This document shows positions 14,036-24,400 of a stretch of DNA of 64,000 nucleotides, piece after piece. The notes below the pieces were generated by a model, which was given only the letters and a program-made list of their open reading frames with translations, was not told the DNA's origin and did not search any database. Each line of letters begins with the position of its first letter. Position 1 is the first letter of the stretch. Location of the stretch: positions 37,561,187 through 37,625,186 of the forward strand of contig NC_088301.1 in the NCBI RefSeq assembly GCF_032854445.1, in the 5' to 3' direction. The position numbers and the translations under genes were made by a program. Source of the stretch: Liolophura sinensis. Lineage: Eukaryota; Mollusca; Polyplacophora; Chitonida; Chitonidae.

Positions 14036-14520
14036 CTGTTCTTCTTCACTAAACACTCGACCATGGATTCTCCTCAAATATATATGATATGTTCCTGTGT
14101 GTGTGGCGAACTCTTACTAACAATTTACTTATTCTATAAACAACGGCCAAAATTGGTTCTGTGTATTATCAATGCGGTATAATAGTTTATGGTAAATTTT
14201 CAGCTCTTCAAAACTTGCACGACACCAACATTTTAACAAAGAATATGTGAGATGGCAATCCTCATTAAATAGGGCCCATGTATGGAAGCCGGATGAGGAC
14301 ATCTCGCTCCGCGGGTCGCGGGCCGCTGCACGAGGACGGTATTATTGGCGCGCGATTTGCACCTCCATATGGCCCGCAAAGTACCAATGCTATTTGGTAC
14401 AGCATTCACACTAAAACACAATTGGCCGCTTTAGGTTTTCTGCGAAGCTGTTTTGTTGCAGACCCACGTACACCTGAAGTACATACACACGTATATATTA
14501 CTTAGAGGTATATTACTTAC

Positions 14521-14579
<59 letters not shown>

Positions 14580-15679
14580 ATTGTAAAAGGGTCATACTTG
14601 ACAAAAGAAGATGAAAGCATAACTGTATGCAAACGGCAAACTCACTAAAATGACCTCAATCAATGCCTTGAAACAGACATTCGTATACCAGTCGTCAACT
14701 AATAAGGACGTTCCAGATCAATAATCGCAAGATCAATTCCCAAAACGACGTATAACACAAACAACCAAAGAACTAAGAAAGTATGTAAAGTACGAAAATG
14801 GGATGGAATCTGTAAAGAGAAGCAGTCAACAGTTTTTATTCATGTTGGAAAGACACAAGGCATGTTCTAGGCGACTGAGTGAAATAATGATTAAAATCGT
14901 ATTCCATACTAGAATATCAGTTGTCAATAATAAAATATGTATCGCAGTTGCGCTTTGATTTCAACTGATCATACATTTAAAGTTGGCGATCTAATTCAAC
15001 ACAAAGAGAATACACTGTCCCTAACCCCAAGATAAGCGGAATTAGGGCGAAGGCGTTTGTTTGAATAACCTTGACACACTAGTGTCTCTAGTAGTCACTC
15101 CAGCTGACAATAATTTTGTTTCTAATTTCTTTCGCGAAATGCATGTTACCATGTTTAATGGCTGCCAATAAAGTGAAAAGTGAATTTTGCGTATGAAAGA
15201 CAACGCGTTACACACAAACGTCTTTAAGCACAAACTTGTATTCACAAGTTGGATCCATAATCATGTACAGCTATTCAAGGAATACTTTCCACGAAATGTG
15301 CTGCAGGTGATTTTGAGATTTTTCTTTTAAACTTTCATAGAAAAAAGTAAAATTTTTAGGATTTATAATATAATATAATTTAGAGGCATGAAAAAATTGT
15401 CGAGGAATATCTTAACTTGTAATCTCAGAACAGAAATTGCCTATGTCCTCATTTAAATGAAAAATACTTATGATGCGTGTCTACCGTTCCTGCAGGGTCA
15501 TTATCTGCACGGCCTGCATGTTTTACTAAAATTCAGTCAAGCATGTATTTCTTTTAACAGACTTTATCATATATAAACGTTGAAGCAGATCGTTTTTACA
15601 CCAGAATACCTAAAATTTCCCAGTTTACAGAATGCTGAAAATCTTTTAAATGACGAGCTTGACAAACAGCCGTGTTGCC
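14036..15679. other. No gene seen; small CpG-rich patch
   Basis: At 14285-14350 CpG is dense (TCCGCGGGTCGCGGGCCGCT). It is followed at about 14381-14400 by an inverted repeat GTACCAA/TTGGTAC. The rest is AT-rich with the microsatellite at 14524. Confidence 0.5.
14524..14579. repeat. (AT)n(GT)n compound microsatellite
   Basis: A pure AT tract passes into TGTGTGTGT at 14570. Confidence 0.95.
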
Positions 15680-16660
15680 TTCAGTCTTATTTTGACAATT
15701 TAATCAATTAAGCTTTTGTGAAGAATCGTATTATGGGCCTGCGCTGCTCTATAAATGCTCTGCTTATGGCCAAGCCGGTTCTGAGGGATCACAGTGTGAA
15801 GGAGGTACTCAGTGAACTTCTGAGAAAATGTGTCATTGTTCCAGCGGACAAAGCATCTTTGCGCCAAAGAGTCGTTACTATCAAATTGTTGTACATGAGC
15901 TAAATAGATACACATCAATATTCAAAAGCTCTGCTGCTATGGGTACTCAGCATGGAGGACAAGTTTAATCAGCACAGAGCGTTACTGAAAGACATGTACA
16001 TAAACTTCAGACTCCCGTCATACTGATATACCAAATGCAACATTTCCATCTTGCACAAATCCTCATACATAAATAGATTCATTGAGGGTTCAAAGTTGTA
16101 CCACCAAACTTTTGTTTACCCTGCTGTCAACAGCATGTGGATTCTTAACAATTCAAAACGTCTCACGCCAAATATACCATATATACCAAAAAAAGACGCA
16201 TCCACTAAAACAGGTAAGCATCAACAGCAACAAGATATTCTTTAGCTGTGCTATTATAAATGTCACCATTCATGGGACATTTCGTTGTTGACTGAATTGA
16301 TCAGATTTCTCTGTGATATAAAATTTCAAACAGTGAGTAGGTATTCCAGTCAGCACGCACTGCGCCACTGTATTTTGGCAGATCTATACCCGCTTTAATA
16401 ACAATACGGCAATATACAAAAGTACTGAACAGTCATCCGTTTAAAGCTCGATTCTTTTCATTTATCTGACCTAATATAGCCTTACGCAATCACAAGCAAT
16501 CACAATTTTCCACGTGTGTGGACCTATTTCTGTATAAGGATGACCAATGTCTTCTCTCAAACCGCCGTTTTGATAAAAGGGATGATTTCAATTATGATAG
16601 CCCACCGATCTCTATTATAAGTATATAAAGAATGATATACGACATCATCCTGCTTGTTTG
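15680..16660 (+). pseudogene. Degenerate Penelope-like retroelement, reverse-transcriptase fragments
   Basis: Short peptides in changing frames fit the order found in Penelope-like element polyproteins. VIVPADKAS lies at about 15834-15860; after a frame change SRYYQIVVHELNRY follows at about 15867-15908. An INRFIEGSK block at about 16070-16100 overlaps CTTKLL in another frame. VNSMWILNNSKRL lies at about 16126-16164, and FDKRDDFNYD at about 16570-16600. These resemble the PADKA, RYIAGS/CTTKPL, VNxMWILKNSKEL and YDKRDDFNF motifs known to me from such elements. Stops, frameshifts and missing RT-core segments show it is dead. No GIY-YIG endonuclease or terminal repeats were recognised. Confidence 0.6.
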
Positions 16661-17063
16661 AAAAAATTTTCTTTCTTTATATCAAATGTTAATAATAAGA
16701 AACGTGTATTGCAAGAGGAATTCCTGTTAGGTTTTGATAAATTACTGTATATAGTAATGTCCTGGCCGAATGAATTAAATCAGTATCCAAATGGCGCGCC
16801 ATATGCAGGGTCTTTCGTGAGTTGCTACATGCTATAAAGTACTAGTAGTGATCTCTCACAACGTCAGCATTAAAGCTATCCCTTTTGTCGTAAAGTCGAT
16901 GTGAGAGGAAACGGTATTAGTCTTTAAGAGATTTTTTAACTTCACAGATCATCAATATACATTCTTACCTAAAATAGTGTCAGTGTACACCCATAATGGA
17001 TACAAATGGTTTCCACAACACGCAACCTAATGGGATATTACCCTTACACCCATTTAACACGTT

Positions 17064-17367
17064 AAAAAAGGGTGTGGATAAACATCTTTTAGAAAAGTGT
17101 GCATAAACACCTTTCGGAAAAAATGGAAATCAACACCAATCAAAAAAGGTGTCAATTAACACTTTTTTAGAAAATAACTCAATCAGAAATGTTGTGAATT
17201 AAAGCACCTTTCAAAAAAGGTGTGAATTAAAGCCTTGAAAAAGAAGTTTATATTTTTGTTGCAAAAGTTGTGAATTAACACTTTTTCCAAACGATGTTAA
17301 TAAGCGCCCTTTTTAGAAAGGGTGTACAATCGTTCTTATTTAAAACGGTGTGAACTCACTTTTTCAG
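17064..17367. repeat. Palindromic minisatellite, about 27-bp unit
   Basis: About 11-12 diverged units fit a consensus like AAAAGGTGTGAATTAACACC plus TTTC. The unit core GGTGTNAATTNACACC is self-complementary, so each unit can form a small hairpin and neighbours can cross-pair. Confidence 0.7.
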
Positions 17368-17752
17368 AATGTAAACTTATTAAGGTCAGTGAAATGCCCT
17401 GTTGTTTTTCAATTCATGGTACGTGTTTATAACCACTCCATTTCATTCCATGCTCAACCATAACGTGGACACTGACCTATGCCCAGACTATATATCCAAA
17501 TAATATTTACTCAAAGAAAGCATTCTAACCATTTTAAAAAAATTGTCTCGTATAAACCGACGATATTCTGAAAGAAATACCAACCCCATGAATATCTACA
17601 GTCAAATGAAAATAAAGTCCTGAAGGCACACAGTTCAACACTGTCGAGCCTCTAACACAAATGCTTTGCCCAAAGTCCGTTAAATTTTAAAAGATTTAAC
17701 ATTAGCAATAAACTATGAGCCTCGATAAAAAATAATGAAGATTAGTTTAAAA

Positions 17753-17808
17753 TATTTATTTATTCATTTATTTGCTTGGTGTTTTACGCCGTACTCAAGA
17801 ATATTTAT
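17753..17808 (-). repeat. SINE family A, 3' tail fragment
   Basis: Only the tail is present: TTTATTTATTCATTTATTTG, then GGTGTTTTACGCCGTACTCA and AGAATATTTA. The head and body are missing. Confidence 0.7.
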
Positions 17809-20513
17809 AGCAATGGTTCTTTGTTCACAAAGAATATGTATTAACCAGGTCGTCTAAGACTAAGTTTAGTTCTTAAAGCCATCTGGTTTCATGCCTTTTT
17901 TCCTTTTCTAGTGGCCCAAAGCTCTTTGGAACGTATCAATACATGCCACTGTGTTGAAGGGATATCGTTTTTATTAATGAAATATCAGTGCCTGTTTGAC
18001 ATCAAGATACGTACGCTTTACCTCATTTAATTCCATTTTAGTGCTATAAGAAACCAACAGTTTAGAACGTTCTGCAACTTTTCTGCATTAAATCTGTGTA
18101 CAAAAATCACACATTTGAATACACGACTGTTGCTATTCCCAAAACTGATGTAAATATGATGACAGTGTCATCAGAGAAAAAGATAGATCTCACCAACCAT
18201 GCAACATTCTAAGCAAAAGAAAACATTCTTGAGTAGTCAAACCATGAAAGAAAATCTGCATAGGGTAAGAGAAAACACAACTTGATTACACCTTGCTAAT
18301 ATCCATTTCTAAAATGTGCACGCTGCAGTGTGTAAAAGGGAAATATTCCATTTCGTCTTCATGTTATCTTGACAACCTCTGAACCCACTGAACACTCCAT
18401 AAAATGGGGTATATATGGATAGAAAGGCGTCCCAGCACAATTAAAACTAAGAGTCTACTGTTAAATGAATGTGAATAATAGAACGCGATATAGATTACTT
18501 TTTAATGAAGATTGCCAATTTGCACGTACCCACTAGAGGACCTATGCACTGTTGGCAAATGATTTCCCCCGAAATTCACATAGATAATGAGAAATCAAAC
18601 AACTCAGTGAACAAGAACCCCATTAACAGTAATCCCTGGGTGGAATTGAACTGAAGAAGGCTTTGTTGTTTTTGACGTTAATGTGACCTCCTTTAGTCAA
18701 CACCGAAATAATCAAATGTGAAATTCTACCAATTAAATCTCTGTAAGGAATAGTAGCATAGAGAGTATATAGCCTCAAAAGTCAAGATGAGATTTAATGA
18801 AGATACGTTCATAATTGTGCCATGTATATATAGTATGTAGATTAATGCATGGGAATCGTAAAAGTCTGCTGCTGAAAGCAAGATCTGCCGATGTCAGAAA
18901 AGTAATTCTCTTTATCACAACAAAATTCAGTGCTACAAAGAGACTAACTGAAGACTGAGTCTTTCAAAAAGTAAAGGAATTTGGTGATGTATGCGTTTAC
19001 AGACATTTGAGTTGGTCTACACCTGCATAGTTTCATTCACGGCTTTGTAGACAGAACATTCACGTATTCTGCATAATGATTTAGTAAATTTATGCAGAAA
19101 CTTCTCTTTCAAAGCTTTCAAAGCTCCACCTAGATCTGCTTAAGCATAATGAAATATACGATTGTAGAAAGGTTTTGGGATATATGTTCGACCTGCTTCA
19201 AGTACCATATATATATAGTCCCTACCTGAAAGCAGAGTTAACTGTCCTCCACATAATGTACACTGGGCAGCAAGTCATTGTCGCCTTCATTAAATTTCTG
19301 CAGAATCATAGTAAATTATGATCAAATGAAATCAGAGGTGAAGTTTGCCCTCCGACCAACTTCACCCCCAAAATGAGGCCAACCTTCCCCCACGACTATT
19401 CATGGCTATCGATAATGTTCCCGCTCCATATGTCACCAATTGCTTCTGGTACCACCAAATGCTACATTTCTTTTGACTGTAACGCTATAATACCAAATCT
19501 TCAGCTATTAAAGCAAGTGATGTGCAATCAATTGTTTGACCAGAAGATAATTTCACGTAGGCCTATTTAACATGAACGAACTTAGGAACAAATCTACTAA
19601 CATCCATTTATCCACTTCCTTTCAGCTTCCTTTTGATAACTGGAAAGCTCAAGTGAATTCTGAAGGCCAGAATGAAAACTAAAATTTTAAAAGAATATAA
19701 AAAAAGATAAAGTGGCCAACTTCATCCAACCGGCCAACTTCACCCCGTTCTATATGGTATATGTTTTATATATTTACAGTCAGATAACGATTATTTTTAG
19801 CCTTTCATTGCGGATTATGTTTAGCATAGAGAAAGATATGGCCGAAAACATCTTTGCCTTCATCAGGAGACCCTTAAATAAGACTTTCGATCTCTTTCCG
19901 GTGGGGAAACGATATTGCTCTCACGTGGAGGCTTCAAGTTGTTCGTTATGTTTAGGTCAATGACAAATGACCGGTGGTGCCTATTTCTGGCGGGCTTTTG
20001 TCCTGGATTCACTTTATATGAATGGCGTAATCCGAATTATGTTGGAATAATTCAACAGAGGAATAAACAACAAAATGAGCAGTGATCAACAAATAGTGTC
20101 TTTTAGAATGGTAATTGCAGCACAGTCCGTTGTTCGTTTTATGGAAGTTTTTTTTTTGTTCAGTTGGAAATTTCATGTGAACCTTTCACAAAGTGCATGG
20201 AGTTAGTGTTAGCGCAAGAAGTAAAGTTCAGGTAAAAACAAAGTGCCTTGGAAGTAGCTTTGGTACGTTACTAAAGCATAAAGAGTTGATTTAGTTATTG
20301 ATTTAATAATTGATTTATCGTTTTTTAATTGAAGAAACCGAACGTGTAATGCTCTAACGAAATGTGGCTGCGGAATGTTGTTGTTGTTGTAATGTCAACT
20401 GGTTTCGTTTTTTCGTTCAGATCTGGAAATATATCGCTACCAATATTCGAGTTGCAGCCCTTCAAAACACCGCCGAGATCTGTTAAGCATTGTGGTATAA
20501 TATATTCTGGTCC
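17809..20513. other. No gene seen
   Basis: AT-rich. A perfect 9-bp inverted repeat GGTGAAGTT/AACTTCACC (19337-19345 and 19358-19366) and further CCAACTTCAYCC copies at about 19714-19746 are the only structure noticed. Confidence 0.5.
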
Positions 20514-20648
20514 TTCAGCAACCTGCGGATGGTCGTGGGTTTCCCCCGGGCTCTCCCCGGTTTTCTCCCACCATTATGCTGGCCGCCATCGTATAAGTGA
20601 AATATTCTTGAGTACGGCGTAAAACACTATTCAAATAAATAAATAAAT
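20514..20648 (+). repeat. SINE family A, 5'-truncated
   Basis: Begins at CAGCAACCTGCGGATGGTCG and runs through CCACCATTATGCTGGCCGCC and TTGAGTACGGCGTAAAACAC to an AAAT tail. The tRNA-like head is absent, as expected of incomplete reverse transcription. Confidence 0.8.
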
Positions 20649-20794
20649 ATAATATATTCTGTACGTCAACCACACAAGCGTTTTGATTGAAGTAAATCGC
20701 AATGGGCAATTTTGAGATTTGTGCTCATTGTAGCGGCAGGCTATTTTTATTTCACACATCTCCTATAGCAGGATGTTTCGCCAGCTCCCTACTG

Positions 20795-20977
20795 CAGTAT
20801 AGATGGTTTGCAGTGGTAGCCATCTGTGAGGTAAGTTCGTGTAATGCCCGCTGGGTGTCTGTTGCTTGAGGTGCCATAAGCTGGGCAGAGGCCCTTGGCT
20901 GGTAAGGGCGTACAATGGGCAATATACACAAACTTACCTCAAAGATGGCTGCCATTGCAAACCATCTATAGGTACTG
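20795..20977. mobile_element. Foldback element upstream of ZNG1
   Basis: The left arm from 20799 (AGATGGTTTGCAGTGGTAGC, then CATCTGTGAGGTAAGTT) is nearly the reverse complement of the right arm at about 20931-20968. There are about 3 mismatches over 36 bases, with weaker pairing beyond. Each arm holds a GATGGCTRCC motif pointing inward or outward. It could be a MITE or an inverted duplication; target duplications were not found. Confidence 0.6.
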
Positions 20978-21409
20978 AACAAAGATTTAGTTAGTTCAAT
21001 TAACTTAAGTATTGAGGTATACCTTCTACAATTTCTCATATTTACATGACTGTGTGAAGATCAGAAATTGTTGAAAATAAACCTTAACGTTTACCCGGTA
21101 ATTTAATTGAGCTACGATGTAGTCAGTCTGGTGACCAGGATTATAATTACAAAATGATACCTCAGATTAAATCTTGAAGTGCAGTTTTCTTCCAGTGCAA
21201 ACTTTCAGACAGCCCATTGCTGATTACAATCTCAAAACCATGATACAAAAGTCCTGTATGCCATAAGGTCAAAGATTTCATTAGATGTAAATTGTGATCA
21301 TATTATATTATTTTAGAAGATTTCTTAAAAAAGTAAGTACCCAGTTTCATTATTCTTTATACAGAAATATATTATTCATAGAAATTAAACTGTAATATGT
21401 TTGTAGATC

Positions 21410-21491
21410 ATGTCAGATGAGGAGGAGATTCCTGATCTTGTGCCAGCTCAGATTGTCAAAGTTCCAATCACTGTTATAACAGGATTTCTTG
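21410..21491 (+). CDS. ZNG1: ZNG1 exon 1 (coding part)
   Basis: Encodes residues 1-27 plus the first base of G28: an acidic start, PDLVP, then the beta strand leading into the P-loop. The donor is G|GTATGT. An AG lies three bases before the ATG (TTTGTAG), so the translated part may itself be preceded by a spliced 5' UTR exon; the tract before that AG is weak in pyrimidines. Confidence 0.88.
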
Positions 21492-24400
21492 GTATGTTTT
21501 GCTCAGTTTCCAATGTATGTTCCAATGTTAACCTAATATCTCGTGCGTATTCATGATGCTATCAGGTTCTAATTCAGAAACATTTCCGAATACATACACA
21601 CAGTGTAAAATGAGAGTCTTGAAATCCTCTGAACATTCCAATATTAAGGTTCAGGTCCACATCCTAGTTATTTGTCTGGGTCTTTATAAAGTTACTATTG
21701 GGTCGTGGGAAGGTCTTCTAGCAACCTGAGGTGGTCGTTGGTTTTCCACTGGGTCTGCCAGTTTTTCTTCCAAAATAATGCTGGCCATCGTCATATAACT
21801 TTGTAAGCCACATATTCTTGAATAATACGTAAAACACTGATGAAATAAATCATTGGGATAAATGGAGTGAGTCATGGTCAGGTGGTTAAAGTGCCTGGTC
21901 ATACAATCTCATACTTGGACAGGGAATTTTCAGGGCTACCCTTCCATTGTTCTTGGGTGGCTGTAAGCATTTGATAATGATTTTGCTTGAAGTTTGCTGG
22001 TAATCATTTGCCTACCTTCAATATTACATGGACCGGCCCCCATAGCACAATTGGTAGAGCGTTGGTAGAGATGCAGGGTCAATCCTGGGTCGGGTCACAC
22101 CTAAGACCTTAAAAGAGGAAGTTGTAACTTCCTTGCTTGGCATTCAGCATGAAGGAGATAGTGCAATGACTGGTTGACCCATATCGGTATAATGGCTAGG
22201 GCAGGGTGCCTTACTTACCTTCGGTGAGGCGTCCCAGTGAGGCATCACTAGATAAAAGAGCCGTGGAAATCTGTCCTACAACAAGGAGGCACATTGCACG
22301 CACTCTAAGGATTCCTTTGTCCTCATATGACTGAAAAATTGTTAAGTATGACATTAAACCCCAAGCACGCACTCACTCACTCAGTATTACATGTGTCACA
22401 TTCAAGGTCCATGGTTTATCGCGGGTGCTCTTGTTTTTTCTTCCATCCTTCAAACTGGACACCATAGTGTAAAGAAAAAGATTAAACAGTAATCAAATAA
22501 ACAAATTACTGACATAAACAATAAATTTTTATGTACAGTAGTTTTCAAATTGTTTTTCTTCAGGAACCTTCACGGTTTAGTAAATAAGTATGAAGTTAAT
22601 CTGTTAAGGGTTATTGTAGGGGCAGGAAAAACCACGCTGTTGAACTACATCCTAACAGAGCAACATGGGAAGAGGATTGCTGTCATTCTCAACGAATTTG
22701 GAGAAGGTGAAAAATAAACTTTCTGTCTTTGAATTTATATGCCATGCTTTGTATTAAGTAAAATGTATAACATTTACTTGCCAAGCAGATTGACCAACCA
22801 GTAACTTGGCCAGTGGGCCTGCCATATCTTTTATTAGGGATGTTTTTTAATAGGTGGGGCATTTGTCAAGAAAATTATATAAAAAATTATGATTCTAGTT
22901 CATTTTGCAGAGCAGTTTTTAAAATTTCTTTATGTAAAGAATATTGTGTAATTTGAGTATTAATTATTAAAACTATTGCAGACGATGTCACTAAGAGTAT
23001 TGTGTTAACTATTTTGACTTTTTAACATTTTGTTCACATTTCAGGTAGTTCTATAGAGAAGTCCCTGTCTGTTGGCCAAGATGGTCAGCTATTTGAAGAG
23101 TGGTTAGAACTCAGAAATGGATGTCTGTGTTGCTCTGTCAAGTGAGGAAATCTTAACACTGAGTACTGTATATCATAGTCTGTTTGAAATTCAAGACTGC
23201 AGATTTTCATCAGTGATTGATGTCCATCTTAAAAACTTATATAATAAACCTATGTTTAAATTGGAATCTAAATTGGAATGCCTATTCATGCTTCATTATG
23301 CGACAGATAACAAAACAGTTATGAACAAAAATGGGGCATAAAAAAATGATATAGATAAATACATTATATGTGTATATCTGCTGTGTCCATTTCACTGGCT
23401 GTGTATGACAAAATACCAATCACACAATATCCAGTGGTTCAAGTGAATTGCTGTATTATATGCCTTTGTACTGGATTTTGTTGTTTCAGAGATAATGGAG
23501 TTAAGGCCATTGAAGATTTGATGACCAGGAAAGGAAAGTTTGATTATGTTTTGTTAGAGACTACTGGTTTAGCAGATCCAGGTATATTCTTTGTTTTTAT
23601 CAGTGATGATCTCTCATCTTTATTCTTTTATATGAAGGAGTTTGTGACATTTATGTTTTTTTCTCACTGTCACTGAAGGCAAGGGTACAAAAAATATAGA
23701 AATGTTCTTTAATATACCATCAAGCAGTGATGTTATTTTATTTATTTTCTCTGTGGAATAACGCATGTAGCAGTCTGTATGTCTGTCCATTCTGTCCATA
23801 GGCCTGTCTGTAATATTTTACTGCAAGTGCAAATCCTACAGGTTTCAGCAGACTTTATCTAAATTCTGCAGTTGTTCTGGTAACAGCATGCAGATTAGAA
23901 TTAGGTACATAAATTATTTCCGGAGTTATGTCCCTTTGAGGTGACTTTTCAATGACTGCATGTCAATGCATCTTCTCCAACGGGTTTTAAATGGTTTTCT
24001 TCAAATGTCAAAATTTTTGCAAACTACATTTACATATGGATGTATCTTTCTTATCAATTTGTTACTATTTTGAAAAACTTTTTTATCATCCTTTCAGGCC
24101 CAATAGCCTCAATGTTTTGGTTGGATGAAGAACTGTGCAGTGATGTATTCTTGGATGGTATGAACATATGGTATTTTATCTCCCTCTGGCAATTAAATAA
24201 TCATTTTCTGTGCACAGAGTTTTATAAATACTCTTCAACAAAATGAAGTTTAAGGCCACTAGTAGAATTTCTAATTTTTTTTCTTTTCACTTCTGTCATC
24301 TCATTTTATTATTTATTTATTTATTTGATCAGTGTTTTACGTGGTACTCAAGAATATTTCACTTATATGACGGCGCCAGCATTATGGTGGGAGGAAACCG

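Noticed and set aside
17064-17367. microRNA cluster
   Set aside because: Hairpins are short (about 16-22 bases) and arise from a palindromic tandem unit; no typical precursor stem was seen.
23117-23676. ORFs of 74 and 102 codons across ZNG1 exons 3-4
   Set aside because: They read into introns; only the exon 4 part of the second frame is real coding sequence.
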